DNA of 64,000 bases from Pelobates cultripes (Eukaryota > Chordata > Amphibia > Anura > Pelobatidae). This document shows positions 1 through 12,375 of the stretch, in pieces. Numbering within the stretch: the stretch's first letter is position 1; each line of letters starts with the position of its first letter. Below the pieces are notes generated by a model, which was not told the DNA's origin, made no database searches, and saw only the letters and a list, made by a program, of their open reading frames with translations. Position numbers and translations under genes: made by a program. Location: positions 262,170,783 to 262,234,782 of the forward strand of contig OW240913.1 of the NCBI GenBank assembly GCA_933207985.1. The letters run 5' to 3'.

Positions 1-2160
1 TCCTAAAGAGATGGGTTTTAAGGCACTTCTTAAAAGATGCAAGACTAGGGGAGAGTCTGATGGCGGTAGGCAGGCTATTCCATAGGAAGGAAGCCACCCG
101 CGAGAAGTCCTGCAAGCATGAGTTGGCTGTATGGGTACGGACAACGGACAGGAGGTGGTCATGGGCAGAGCGGAGAGACCGAGAAGGGACATACCTATGG
201 ATCAGTGAGGAGATATGAGGGGCTAGAGTTGTTCAGTGCTTTATAGGTGTGAATTAATACCTTGAATTGACTCCTATAGCATACAGGAAGCCAATGTAAG
301 GACTAGCAGAGGGGTGAGGTGTGAGAGAACCGACTAGAGAGGAAAATCAGTCTGGAATCAGCGTTCATTATGGACTGTAGCGGTGCAGTATGGCTTTTGG
401 GAAGACCAATCAGGACAGGGTTACAATAATCCATGCGGGAAATTACTAGAACATGGACAAGCTCCTTGGTAGTATCTGGTGCAAGAAAGGGGCGGATGCG
501 GGCTATGTTTTTAAGATGGAATCTACAGGATTTGGCAACATGCTGGATGTGAGGCTCAAAGGTAAGGCCAGAATCAAGTATGACGCCAAGACAGCGCGCT
601 TGCAAGGATGGACCGATGTGGGTACCACAGACTTGAAGGGAGAGCGAAAGAGGAGGATCAGTATTAGGAGGAAGAAAGACAAGGAGCTCAGTTTTAGAGA
701 GATTGAGTTTCAGAAAGCGGGAGGACATCCAGTCAGAGACGGAAGAAAGGCAAGCAGTGACACGTTGCAGGACGGCAGGGGAGAGGTCCGGGGAGGAGAG
801 ATATAAGTGGGTGTCATCATGTACAGGTGGTAGTGGAATCCAAAAGAGGTAATAAGTTTGCCAAGAGAGGCAGTATAAAGAGAAAATAGAAGGGGACCAA
901 GGACAGAGCCTTGTGGGACTCCAACCGAGACAGGACGAGGGGAGGAGGTATCATTAGAAAAGGAGACACTGAATGAGCGTTGGGAGAGATAAGCGGAAAA
1001 CCACAAGAGGACAGAGTCACAGAGACCAAGTGATTAAGGAGTTTGAAGAAGGAGAGCATGATCAACGGTGTCAAAGGCCACAGAGAGGTCAAGAAGAATT
1101 AGTATGAAGTAGTGGTCTCAGTAGAGTGGAGAGGGCGGAAACCAGATTGAAGAGGGTCAAGGAGAGAGTTGGAATTGAGGAAATGAGACACACGGGTAAA
1201 GACAAGTCTTTCCAGAAGGAAAAAGGGAGCAGGGATATGGGATGATAGTTAGAGGGGGTGGACGGGTCGAGGGATGTTTTTTTTAGTTTAGGTACTACAG
1301 TGGCATGTTTAAGGTCAGCAGGGACAATGCCAGAAGAGAGAGAACAGTTGAAGATGTGCGTTAAGGAAGGCACGAGACAAGTGGAGTGAGATCTAATAAG
1401 GTGAGATGGGACAGGATCGAGCGGGCAAGTGGTAGGGCGAGAGGAAAAGAGAAGAGCAGCCAACTCTTGGTCATGGTCAGTAGCCGGGGAGAATGTCTGA
1501 AGGGTAGGAAAGGCATGATCTATGTGTGGTTGAGAAACAGAATGGCAAGGAGGGGAGAATTCCCTGTTCTATCTTGTCAGTAAAGTAACATGCAAAGTTG
1601 TCAGAAGTAAGGTTAGTTTGGGGGGGTGGCCACAGCAGGGCGAAGAAGAGAATTAAAGGTATCAAAGAGACGCCTGGGATTGCAGGAGCATGAACTAATG
1701 AGAGAGGAAAAGTAGGACTGTTTGGCAAGGGCAAGGGCTGCGCTGTATGAACACAATATGAATCTATAATGGAGAAAGTCTAACTGGGTGCGAGACTTCC
1801 TCCAGGAGCGTTCAGCACAACAGGAGCATCTTTGCAGGTAGCGTGTTGATTTAGTATGCCACGATTGGGGGCGGGTCCTCCTCGAGTTGCTGGTTTGGAG
1901 CAGTGCTACAGCGTTCAAGGCAGAGGTGAGGGTAGTGTTTTATGTGGAGATGGCCAGTGAAGGACAGGAGAAGTAAGTTGCTCCAGAATCGCTGGCAAAT
2001 GGCATCAAATGCCCTCTGGAAGGTTTCTTCCCATGTACTGGTTGACACCTGTGCCACATGCTTCACATCTCTGCTATCATCAGCCATACTATAATGGCTG
2101 CAAGGGAGCTGGGCACTACAGGATTGTCCCAGAGACTGTGCTGAGGTGAGTAAAATCATG
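1..2160 (-). pseudogene. L2-like LINE ORF2 (reverse transcriptase), decayed, runs off left edge
   Basis: Read on the minus strand from about 2160 down to 1, successive frames give pieces of one non-LTR retrotransposon polyprotein. Near 1700-1900 is a segment ending in FACYFTDKIEQ. The region 1100-1460 has the RT fingers ([10 protein letters not shown]), and 900-1000 has [16 protein letters not shown]. At 300-730 there is LNLSKTELLVF followed by MDYCNPVLIGLPKS. The C-terminal SLASFKKCLKTHLF-type end lies near base 1. The order matches the L2/CR1-group ORF2. Several frameshifts and stops break it, and the usual F/YADD box is degraded, so it is not active. The 3' end lies outside the window. A second, shorter copy of the same family is at 40405-41020 on the plus strand. 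The family name is inferred from motif style. Confidence 0.8.
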
Positions 2161-3210
2161 CTTGGTGGGGACTGGGATAACCCCCACTGGTACAGGGGGA
2201 GGGAGTATGGGGCTCTAGTGGCTGCAAGAAGACCTCTGCCGACTCAGACGTAGAAATCGGTAGCTACCCCTGCCCCTTCCCCTAGGCTGTGACAAGTCTG
2301 AGGGCAGAGCTACTCAAATGCAAGTACAGTTGGACCTGGATCAAACAGGTATGTTGTCCATAAGTTTCCAAGCTTGGGTATCAGTAGTAAAAAGTTGATT
2401 AGTCAGGTTTAGGGATACCCTAAACTTCCACAAAGACAGGATTCGCAAAGAGCTCTGGCCCGTTACATCCACTCTGCATGGCGGTCAAGCCCCACCCTGC
2501 AGGGGGGACTTACTTATGTCCATTACTTATTGAAAAGGACTCCCTACTACCCTGTTATTTCACAGGCCCATTATCACAATTCTCCTTTACTTGCATGAAA
2601 GCAAATAAATAATAATTTGCAAGCGTGGATTCTGCCCCATGCATTTCATACTGAATTGTATTAAAACCATTGCTGTGTGAGTCTTCCAAATCCTATACTT
2701 TGCATAAGATTTGGATGTGAAAGCACTGATTTTAATCTGGCTACTGAATGCATCCTGGCAATTGTTGCAGATTTGCTTGTGCCAACTCAAATTCTGTCAA
2801 ATTCTGACCGCATTTAACATTGATAAACGCAAAAATTGCCATTGCTGACGGAATTCAGACATTTTCACTGGAATTTGTTCTTCTGTACAAAACCTGATGT
2901 TTCAACTCTCGAATTTTCATTTGTACAGTTACATTTTGCTGACTATCAAACTTGGCTTTTAGAAATATTGGCTGTATTGCATTCTGCAGTTTTGTTTTGT
3001 TTTAGGCTTCCCAGGTTCCTGTTTTTGAGAAAATCAAAAGTAATCAAATATATTTAGCAGACTCCTCTAAAAATGATCCCACCCAAAATATTGCAACAGC
3101 TCTCTTTTTAAAATGTGTTTTTGCTTGTTTTTATCTTAAGGTGTTCCCTTTCAATTTAAAAAAAAAATAAAAATATAAATTTAGCTGTAAAAGTATGATT
3201 TATTAAACTG

Positions 3211-3212
<2 letters not shown>
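2161..3212. other. AT-rich DNA with no recognisable gene
   Basis: No reading frame here resembles a known protein on either strand. Short open frames at 2587-2790 (minus) and 2836-3057 (plus) have AT-rich composition and no motif. I see no element boundary. Confidence 0.5.
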
Positions 3213-3258
<46 letters not shown>

Positions 3259-3293
3259 GCTATCTATCTATCTAGCTATCTGTCTATCTATCT
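3213..3293. repeat. (TATC)n microsatellite
   Basis: About twenty copies of a TATC tetranucleotide, with a few single-base interruptions (AGC, TGTC) toward the right end. Likely polymorphic in length. Confidence 0.97.
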
Positions 3294-4185
3294 CCCTTTT
3301 GCCATGTGTTTATTCTACCACATTTTCACCCTTTTTTATACGGAGAAATTGGGAGCTGTCTTTTGATACACTGTATGTATGCATAACACAATCTTAAATG
3401 GGAATAAAATGAAAAAATAATAATAAGTCTCCGTTTTATATTTAATAATCTGTAAATACCTAGGGCAACTAAAGAAAACAAACTAAAAAAAGATTCACTA
3501 ATTAGTCCTGATTTTTAAAATGGCCAATATGTCTAGGATTTCAATTAATGTTTTATAAATTCTAAAATAAGTATTTCAAGGAGTAAATTATGGTTTTAAA
3601 ACAAACTTTGCAAAATTTGGCATGCAGCAATTACAACTTTTATAGTATTATAATCCAAAATTTCTACAGGATATATTTTTTAGAAAAAGCGTCCTTCATG
3701 TAACCAACAGCATTTTCATAATTTGCATTTAACCATTTTATCATGAACCTAGGTCAAAATATTAATTATTTTATTTAAAAAAAATAAAAATTCACACATG
3801 TTTTATTTTGGGGAAATTCAGCATGTGTCCCACATCGGCAAACACCCCATATTTGTATTCTACCACTATTTGTGATTACAATGATACCTCATGTGTATAC
3901 CGCATAATAAATGCATGTCTGTTTTCATTTTGGGTGTGTCTGCTAAACAGTGATTTCTTTCTTTATTTTTTGTTTAATTTGTGCTTGGGAAGTGGAATGT
4001 TCTTTTTAATTGTAAACCATTTTGAGTAATTTGACACTGAATAAGGGTCTCTGACCTTAAATTAAAATTCATTTTGAGGGACCGTAGCCAAGCAACAGAC
4101 CTAAATGACTTCATGCCGCCTGAGCTCTGTACCAAACAACCACCCTGGGCCCGCTACCATAGTCCAAACCAAGCGAAAACGGTAG
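3294..4185. other. AT-rich DNA; partial copy of a dispersed repeat
   Basis: No gene is seen. At about 3790-4030 the text (ACACCCCATATTTGTATTC, then a TACCTCATGTGTA-type string) resembles the 0.4-kb tandem repeat at 13.6-15.2 kb, so this is probably one diverged unit of that family. The 100 bases before 4186 are unassigned. Confidence 0.45.
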
Positions 4186-5508
4186 CAAGCCCATTTACAA
4201 GAAAGATAATAGGGAGGAGTCGGGCAACTATAGGCCAGTAAGCCTTACTTCAGTAGTGGGGAAAGTGATGGAAACCATGTTAAAGGATAGGATTGATGAA
4301 CATCTAAAACCACATGGATTTCAAGATCAGAGACAACATGGGTTTACTTCAGGGAGATCATGCCAAACTAATCTTATTGATTTTTTTGATTGGGTAACTA
4401 AAATTATAGATCAGGGTGGTGCAGTAGACATTGCTTACCTAGATTTCAGTAAGGCTTTTGACACTGTTGCACATAGAAGGCTTATCAATAAACTGCAATC
4501 TTTAAGTTTGGATTCCAATATTGTTGAATGGGTAAGGCAGTGGCTGAGTGACAGGCAACAGAGGGTTGTAGTTAATGGAATATATTCGAAGCTTGGACTT
4601 GTCACCAGTGGGGTACCTCAGGGATCTGTACTTGGACCCATTCTCTTTAATATTTTTATTAGTGATATTGCAGAAGGTCTTGATGGTAAGGTATGTCTTT
4701 TTGCTGATGATACTAAGATATGTAACAGGGTTGATGTTCCAGGAGGGATAAGCCAAATGACAAATGATTTAGGTAAACTAGAAAAATGGTCAGAATTGTG
4801 GCAACTGACATTTAATGTGGATAAGTGCAAGATAATGCATATTGGACGTAAAAACCCAAGGGCAGAGTACAGAATATTTGATAGAGTTCTAACCTCAACA
4901 TATGAGGAAAGGGATTTAGGGGTGATTATTTCTGATGACTTAAAGGTAGGCAGACAATGTAATAGAGCAGCAGGAAATGCTAGCAGAATGCTTGGTTGTA
5001 TAGGGAGAGGTATTAGCATTAGAAAGAGGGAAGTGCTCATGCCATTGTACAGAACACTGGTGAGACCTCACTTGGAGTATTGTACACAGTACTGGAGACC
5101 GTATCTTCAGAAGGATATTGATACCTTAGAGAGGGTTCAGAGAAGGGCTACTAAACTGGTTCATGGATTGCGGGATAAAACTTACCAGGAAAGGTTAAGG
5201 ATCTTAACATGTATAGCTTGGAGGAAAGACGAGACAGGGGGGATATGATAGAAACATTTAAATACATAAAGGGAATCAACACAGTAAAGGAGGAGACTAT
5301 ATTTAAAAGAAGAAAAACTACCACAACAAGAGGACATAGTCTTAAATTAGAGGGACAAAGGTTTAAAAATAATATCAGGAAGTATTACTTTACTGAGAGG
5401 GTAGTGGATGCATGGAATAGCCTTCCAGCTGAAGTGGTAGAGGTTAACACAGTAAAGGAGTTTAAGCATGCGTGGGATAGGCATAAGGCTATCCTAACTA
5501 TAAGATAA
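4186..5508 (+). pseudogene. CR1 ORF2 reverse transcriptase, C-terminal two-thirds, one frameshift
   Basis: The frame opens with NYRPVSLTS at about 4225, and an internal ATG at 4256 starts a 330-codon run. RT motifs in order: YLDFSKAFDTVAH (about residue 62), [16 protein letters not shown] (about 117), CLFADDTKI (about 148, catalytic ADD), DLGVIISDDLK, then VRPHLEYCTQYW and LERVQRRATKLV. A frame change near 5195-5205 moves the tail into another frame (5209-5508), which carries LEERRDRGDMIETFKYI and FTERVVDAWNSLPAEVV up to the stop. The protein would copy CR1 RNA by target-primed reverse transcription. The endonuclease domain is missing, so this copy is dead, though it looks young. Confidence 0.9.
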
Positions 5509-5607
5509 GGCTAGGGACTAATGAAAGTATTTAGAAAATTGGGCAGACTAGATGGGCCGAATGGTTCTTATCTGCCATCACATTCTATGTTTCTATGTTT
5601 CTATGTA
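4186..5607 (+). mobile_element. CR1-type LINE, 5'-truncated, well preserved 3' part
   Basis: The RT and C-terminal part of CR1 ORF2, followed by a short 3' UTR that ends in tandem copies of an 8-bp TTCTATGT unit (5584-5606). This 8-bp tail is the hallmark of CR1. The 3' UTR contains GATGGGCCGAATGGTTCTTA. Homology starts abruptly near 4186 inside the RT domain, as expected for 5' truncation. A second copy at 60369-61490 on the minus strand shares long stretches of near-identical sequence. Confidence 0.9.
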
Positions 5608-6358
5608 AGCAGACCCACAGAGCTCTCGTTTTATACAGACCTGTCGGGGTCCACACTGGCATGGCGACGCTCACTCCAACCCTTCACAGCTCTCTTGCCA
5701 ACCTTGGGGCTTCAGTGGGACTCCCTACCCCTCACGCGTACAGGTACCAAATCTGTGCTATCCTGCATCTGGGACCCCACAAAAGTGGTCCTGTTCCTCC
5801 CTCGACAGGCTGGGACAGAGGCCTATGCAGCAGTCACTACCTGACAGAAACCAGCAACTAGAACCAACCTGTTTCCAGGCCTCCCGTTGTGTGAAGAACA
5901 AATTCTTTAAATGTTTATCTTTAAATATTTATTTTAATGTTTATTCTCGCATGGTAGAACGCATACCCAGTTTCTCGCCACTGCAAGCCATATAATGCAC
6001 CACCATGCATTATCTACATCCGGGGTAAAAGGGTAAATTCCTGCTGCCCTTGGGGAACCATATACTTAAACCATCACCAAAGTCTCCCACCTCCCCCGCG
6101 TATAGCAAGCCCACACTATTGGTACCACCGGGAACGACACTATCCCATGCGAGAGAGGCTTAAGACGACGTGCTGGCACCACCAGTATTAAATAAAATTC
6201 TTGGCTCATGGCCCGTTGCTATAAGGTGACAGATGACCTGTTTAATATGTACAACCAGCTGTTCATATTATCTTTCACATACTCATGATATGTAATGTTT
6301 TAAGTTGCGGCTATGACCCGGGACAAAAATAAAGAATAAAAAAAAAAAAATTCACTTT
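5608..6358 (+). other. Unclassified segment ending in AATAAA plus poly(A)
   Basis: No convincing protein is seen. The segment ends with an AATAAA hexamer at about 6328 and then a run of A to about 6351, which is the mark of a retroposed RNA 3' end. It could be the 3' UTR of an L1/Tx1-type element or a processed transcript; the sequence alone does not decide. Two overlapping open frames at 5521-5861 show no motif. Confidence 0.4.
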
Positions 6359-7600
6359 GAATTCTCACTTTAGGAAATACCCCTCATAGCATTGAGTCCC
6401 TTGACATTGTACAACAGAAAATATAGATCAGCATTGTATCAGTCAAAGACTGGTTCACTAGACTTGTGCATTCAGTCCAATTTCAATAACTCTGAATCGC
6501 TATTTGAATGGATCACGAAACATGGAATTGTTTTGACCTCGGACCCATCTTCAGGATGGAGTTTCTCTCTGTATACATTTGGCTTCCAAAACAGGCTAGT
6601 CCCCCCTCCCCTCCCCCCATACTAACAACTACACTAGCACTTATCACTTCCATTAAGGTTTAGGACAAAATCCCAATCAATTACTCCTTGGTATCTAACT
6701 CTTCACTGCTTACTCCACTCCTATGGAATACCCAATTCCAACCAGGTATGACCTCCTATCCCCAAGATTTCTCTCATTTTGAGGACAACTACTTCTTAGG
6801 TTCTATCAATTCTTTCAGGGAGCTCAAACTATATAATTTTTAGACCTACCACAAACCACCCCCTTACTTCCTTCAGCCATTTCTGCTACTTACAAAGTCG
6901 TAGCTTTAACAGACACCCCCGCCAACAAAAAGGCATGTACTACTTCAGTCCCCAAATTTGAAAGAACATGCATGCAATGCCCTGTCCAGAAGGATCAGAT
7001 CTCTACAATTTATTCACTCATTACCCCTAACCTGGTCCCTGGGACACTCTTCTATGTGTCGGCTTGGGAAAGGGATCTGAGTCTCCCAGAGGACTCTACG
7101 GATTGGGGGGAGATATGGGAAACCCCAGATTCTATTTCAATGTGTGTAAATCATAAGGAACAGGCCCACAAAACATTACTGTGGTGGTATGTCACACCAC
7201 TTTGACTCAAACAAATGGGCTATTCACATTCAGACCTCTGTTTGAAGGTATTCAGGCAAAAAAGGACGTACATCCACTTATGATGGGAATGCGTACACAT
7301 AGCCCCACTGTGTGTACATAGTATAAAAGGTTGCTACTGGAATATACCACTCTGATTTAACTGATGACCCAGCATGATAAACCATCCACCCTAGCCCTCA
7401 AATTCTGGTACAAACTCCTTCCTGGCCTCCCCGACCCTTTTTTCGTCTCTCTTCTTCCCTCCATTTAGAAGGAAACATTTATAAGGATAGTATTTTTACA
7501 GTCCTACACAAAACGTGACGGTCTGCAATAATTTTAAAAAACCTGGTTATATTTATATGCACATTTCCTCACAACTAATTTCCCAATTAACTTTTCAACA
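6359..7600 (+). pseudogene. Tx1/L1-type LINE ORF2 C-terminal remnant
   Basis: Several frames together resemble the extreme C-terminus of Tx1/L1-group ORF2. At 6972-7205 the frame reads KDQISTIYSLI, then SAWERDLSLPEDSTDWGEIWE and a KTLLWWYVTPL end. This is the pattern WERDLG...W..IW...WYxTP that precedes the zinc knuckle. After a stop, a decayed continuation reads GYSHSDLCLK and TYIHL-WECVHIAP, corresponding to the C-x-C-x-H-x-C region. Many stops and frameshifts are present. The assignment rests on motif spacing. Confidence 0.65.
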
Positions 7601-9955
7601 GCCTAAAATAGAAGCAAAGTCTGTCTGTCTAGCTCATAGATACATACTTGCTGCATTTGGTGCCAGATTTCCAGAGGATGTGCACAATTAATCTTGTATC
7701 TGTAATGATCTCATAACCAGAAGTATTTTTAACGTTAGCAGTCTCATATTTAAAAAAAATTAAGTTTCCGTAAAGATTCAATTGTAGGGAGTGTGATGAT
7801 GTAGTACGCATGCCACGCACGCTCTGGAGGCAAGGTGCTTAAGTGCATAACGTTTCTTTCTCTCCATAAAGATGCTTGGGCCTTATGAGCAGTGTTTGGA
7901 TGCTGCAGGATTCTGTCCCAAAGTAGGAATTATTTATTTGGATCGGACGCAGAGGAGCTCTTTAGAAGCTACATTGCCGTTCAACTATGTTACACAAGTA
8001 CATGAGTTACGCAAGTTGAATCCTTTGCTGTAATGAATTAATTTTGACAAGACAGCTATAAATAACAACATTCTGTGACAGATTTGTGGAATTTTTGCAA
8101 TTTGAAAGATTCTACTACCTAGTCAAAGCCTATGGTAAACTGAAGGGTGCGTTGGAATAACAAAAGAAAAGAAAGCTAAAAACCTCAAATTATTCTCCCT
8201 TATGACTTTTTTGAAAAACTAAAAACTAATCCATTGAACCCAGATTGCTTGTCAGCTGAGGCTTCCAACCTAAAATGGCAACCATGTATTATTATTATAA
8301 TGTGTTTAAGTCCCCCACCTATCTTAAAACGGATATACAACTTATGTTGAAGAATATTTGTCTCCCATTGAGAGACAGCAAAAAGAGTATTACAATTTTA
8401 TTTGAAATCCTACAAAACAGGGATAAAAAGTGGAAGGAATTGGAGGAAAGGACAAAGGAACAGTGTTTTTTAATAACGTGAAGCAGGTTTTTGTTTTTTT
8501 CACTTGCACAGAACAACTGCATGCTAAGATGCTAAGATCAAAACAAAAACTTTTTTTAAGCCTACCGATGCAAATAGCTACATCAATACAGATAGTAGTC
8601 ATCATCTAACCTTAGCTCAGAGGTGTTCCACCAAGTCAGTTTACCAGATTAAGGAGAAATTGAACTGATCAGAACCTTTTCTTATATCAAGCTCCAGTAT
8701 TAAAGACTACATTTCTAGAAAAAGAATTTTATTAATAAAGAAATTTTACATTCTTCTAATAAAAAGAGTAGAGATCTGTTATTGAATAAGAAATCTGTCC
8801 CCCCCTGTTATCAATAAATTTGAAGTCAGAAATCCGGCGGGATATTTAGTGGACGTTAAGATAGAACTGTAGGATATTAGCAGGATTCCTTATGATATTG
8901 CAATTTTATTATTGATTTTATTTTTTTATCGTATGCTTCTTATCCTGATTGTGTACCGGCTCTTTCCTGGATGTTGAAGATACCTTACGATTTTGATGGG
9001 CTTTTTAACTACTGATTTCCTGTGAGTGCAATCTAATAAAGTTATCCATTCTTTATATACAGTTGAACACTATGTCTTGCATTTCTCTTTTACCTTAAAG
9101 TATAAAAGTGGGAAAAGAGAAGAAAAGAAGCCTTCAATGGGAATTACATATTCCGCCTATTTTACTCATATGTTTGTGAGTGTATCTTAGTTTTTACTTT
9201 TTATGGTGATTTATTTTATCTACACCATTGGGGTCCCTCTCTGTTTTTATATATTTTAGGTTGTGTATTCTGAGCGAGAAGATCCTTTGAGTCAGTAACA
9301 AAAATTTGAGAAAGAATAATATAAAATATAGATGGGTGTTCCCCACCAAATTAGTGGTTTAATTTGACTCAGAATTAAAGCACTTTGGACGAATGCCAAA
9401 TATGGATCTACTCTAAAAGATAGTTCTGTAGATGAAGAGTGTGTTCTTCCTTTGTCACGTATTCATACTCACCTTGTGGTGTTTACAGTGGAAATTGCCT
9501 TCCTAGCAGTAATGGAGGTGCTGCTCAGCGGCCCTGTGTCAGTATGCCTGACTTCTGCAACATGTTGGTGGATGCCGGCTGCCACAGATCCACGCCATAT
9601 TGTAGCCCCACATCCACCCATGATGTAGATGGCGTCGACGTGCATGTGACATCACGTAAAAGACACACAAGCACGTTTTGTGGTCAAAGGCCGGTTACGG
9701 CCAATCGGATCTGCAGGAGGGTTATTTAAGCTAATTTCTCCTTTTACTCATTGCCCTGTCATGGTAACCCTTTGCTGGTTATTCGAGAGAGTGTTCCTGA
9801 TCGTATTATTTCTGATATTTGACTTTGGCTTAGTTTTGACTTCCCTGATTTCTGGTATCCTTGACTTTTGGCTTTCCCTCATCATTCTGTAACCCTGACC
9901 TTGGCAAGTATTCTGAAAATTCTTGTATACGTTAAGTCCGGCTATTCTAAGGAGA
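7601..9955. other. AT-rich DNA without a recognisable gene
   Basis: Only short open frames occur. One at 8275-8481 (plus) has a hydrophilic, coiled-coil-like end (NRDKKWKELEERTKEQ) that could be a scrap of a LINE ORF1, but this is weak. The frame at 9439-9729 has no motif. Around 9735-9900 the text is C/T-rich with repeated TTGACTT-type words, as in leaders of some amphibian retroelements; not assignable. Confidence 0.4.
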
Positions 9956-10313
9956 TGTGGAGACAGCCTACAGATCAGGTAAGTGAGGTGGGGGGTAGCA
10001 TACAGATCAGGTAAGTGAGGCATGTGGGGGCAGCCTACAGATCAAGAAAATGAGGCATGGGGGGCAGCCTACAGATAAGGTAAGTGTGGCATGGGGGGAA
10101 GACTAAAGATCAGGTAAGTGTGGGATGGGGGGCAGCTTACAGATCAAGAAAATGAGGCATGGGGGGCAGCCTACAGATCAGGTAAGTGAGGCATGGTGGG
10201 CAGACTACAGATCAGGTAAGTGTGGGATGGGGGCAGCATACAAGTCAGGTAAGTGAGGCATGGGGGGTAACCTACAGATCAGATAAGTGAGGGATGGTGG
10301 GCAGCATACAGGA
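9956..10313. repeat. Minisatellite, about 34-bp unit, roughly ten copies
   Basis: Imperfect tandem units built on GGCATGGGGGGCAGCCTACA followed by GATCAGGTAAGTGA. Units vary by a few substitutions and by the length of the G run. Each unit holds a GGTAAGTG word that matches a splice-donor consensus on the plus strand. Confidence 0.93.
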
Positions 10314-11225
10314 AGGGTCAACAAGGAGCAGGAAGATAAAGTAGAAGAGGGAACAGAAATGAGCAGGAAGGGACATCAAGGAGCAGAAAGGGTCAGCAAT
10401 GAGCTTGAAGGGGCAGAAGGAGCACAAAGGTAGAGTAGGAGAAGGGGCAGAAAGGAGAAGAAATGAGCAGGAAGGGGCAGCAAGGAGCATGAAGGGGCAG
10501 GGAGGGCCTGCAAGGGGCAGGGAGGGTCTGCAAGGAGCAGGAAGGGTCTGCAAGGAGTAGGAATGGTCTGCAGAAAGCATGCAGGGTCTGCAAGGAGCAT
10601 GAAGGGGCAGCAAGGAGCAGGAAGGGACATAAGGAGCACAAAGGTAAACAAGCAGAAAGAATCAGAAGTAAAAGAAGGAGCAGAAATGGCTAGCAAGGAG
10701 CTTGAAAGGGCAGCAAAGAGTAGAAATGGACAGCAAGGAGCTAGAAGGGGCAGAAGGAGCGCAAAGGTAAAGTAGGTAAAGTAGGAGAAGGAGCAGAAAG
10801 GAATAGAATGAGCAGACAGAGTCAGCAATGAGCAGGATGCGTCTGCAAGGAGCAAAAAAGGACAGAAGGAGAAGGAAGGTAAAGGAGCAGAAAGAATCAG
10901 AAGGAGCAAGGTAAAGTAGGAGATGGAGGAGAAAGGAACAGCAAGGGGCATACAGGGCAGCAAAGAGCAGGAAGGTAAAGTAGGAGAAGGAGCAGGAAGG
11001 AGATGAAACAGAAAGGAGCAGAAAGGATTTGCAAGGAGCAGAAAGGGATCAGAAAGAGAAAGGAGCAGAAGGGAGCAGAAGGGCACAAAAGAAGCATAAA
11101 GTAACAGAAAAGTTAAGGAGCAGAAGAAGCCAAGGAGGAAAGAAGACAGTGTCAGGAGAAGAAGAAGACTGTGTCAAATGAAGAAAAAGAAAAGGAGATT
11201 GGAGCAAGAAGGACAAGTGAAGTGA
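10314..11225. repeat. Purine-rich degenerate minisatellite (AGGAGCAGAAAGG type)
   Basis: About 0.9 kb in which nearly every base of the plus strand is A or G with interspersed CAG/CTG. It is built from drifting 12-15-bp units such as AAGGAGCAGGAAGG, AAGGGGCAGC and GGTCTGCAAGG. Long strand asymmetry produces open frames on both strands (for example 10376-11086 minus) that are low-complexity artefacts. Such polypurine tracts can form triplex or H-DNA. Confidence 0.93.
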
Positions 11226-11784
11226 TCTCTTCACTTCATTCTAGACACCATATCCTAAGGCTTTGGTTCATGGGCCTGGCAGGGAAACTTTGGACCTTCT
11301 CATCGTCCCAGTTAAAAAAATCTCAATGTTAATGTGTTCCCTTTTATTTACCGAGTGTCAGGAAGCACAGAGTGCCGTTGGGTAGGGGTGTCGCTGATTG
11401 GCTTGAGCAGTCAGCTTGCACGCTAAGCCAATCAGTAGCTCCCCATTCATAAATAAGTGAAACATTTTTATGAACCGGGAACTAGTGATTGGCTTAGAGC
11501 ATCACCTGACTCTACACAATCAGTGGCACCCATGCCTGACGTCAATCTGCACTTCCTGACACTCCATTCCAGCAGCTGAATACCACTGAACGACCTGGAG
11601 ATCTGGAGCAGGAGGAAGTCTTTGGGGTTAAACCATTTGAGAGTGTGTACATTTATAGTTCTTCACTGGGTTTACTTGAAATGGATCCATTCAGTTCACT
11701 TTATTTGTTGCATGATTATATGTTAAAGGGAAACTATAATTAAAGTTCATGACAGTACAATTAGAAAAAGAAGATTTGTCAGAG
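11226..11784. other. Non-coding; possible T2-like MITE end
   Basis: No gene is visible. At about 11725 there is TTAAAGGGAAACTATAATT, which resembles the TTAAAGG terminus of the T2/Kolobok-like elements seen at 37712-38213. I could not find its partner end. Confidence 0.4.
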
Positions 11785-12375
11785 AGAAAAAAAGCCTCTT
11801 CTCTCTAAAAAGCACATGGCAGCATGGCTTAGGTTTTCAAAGTTGCATCTGAATAACCCACAACATTTTTGGAACAATGTGCTTTGTACAGATGCAACCA
11901 AATTGGAGATACTTGGCCATAATATACAGCGCCACATTCGTGTTCATATGCTATGTTTGGGTTTCACCAAACACCTCATACCAACTGTTAAGCACAGTTT
12001 TGCATTTACAGGACATGTTAACCTTGAAGTAATTGCGCTGACCATAAACTCTTCCGCATATAAAATTATTCTAGAGTTAAATGTGAGGCCATATGTCTGA
12101 CAGCTAAAGCTTGGTTGAAATTGGGTGATGCAACAGGACAATGATTCCAAACACATTAGCAAATCTAAGCAGGAGGGCTAAAAAAGAATGGAATCAAGGT
12201 TTTGCAATTGCCCAGTCAAAGTTCAGACCTCAACCCAATCGAAATGCTGTGGCGGGACCTTAAACGTGCTGTGCATAAACAAATGCCAGGAAACCCCAAT
12301 GAACTGAAGCAGCGTTGTGGATAAATTTTGGCCCACTCTTCTTCACAATGATGTGAGAGACTGATAAAGTCATAC
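11785..12375 (+). pseudogene. Tc1-like transposase remnant (catalytic domain)
   Basis: The plus-strand frames read a Tc1-family transposase C-terminal half: RFSKLHLNNPQHFWNNVLC-TDATKLEI (first catalytic Asp region), GHNIQRH, KHLIPTVKH, TINSSAYKIILELNVRP, then after a stop WVMQQDNDSKH (second Asp). Next comes a decayed [18 protein letters not shown] region, of which [15 protein letters not shown] is the out-of-frame echo. Stops and frameshifts are frequent and the N-terminal DNA-binding half is absent. It is older than the Tc1 copy at 23373-24945 and belongs to another subfamily. Confidence 0.85.

Noticed and set aside
9968..10290. GGTAAGTG words as real splice donors
   Set aside because: They occur once per minisatellite unit and are explained by the repeat.
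10376..11086. Long minus-strand open frame (236 codons) in the purine-rich array
   Set aside because: Low-complexity Pro/Leu/Ser/Cys translation of a minisatellite; no start context, no domain, and overlapping open frames on several frames.
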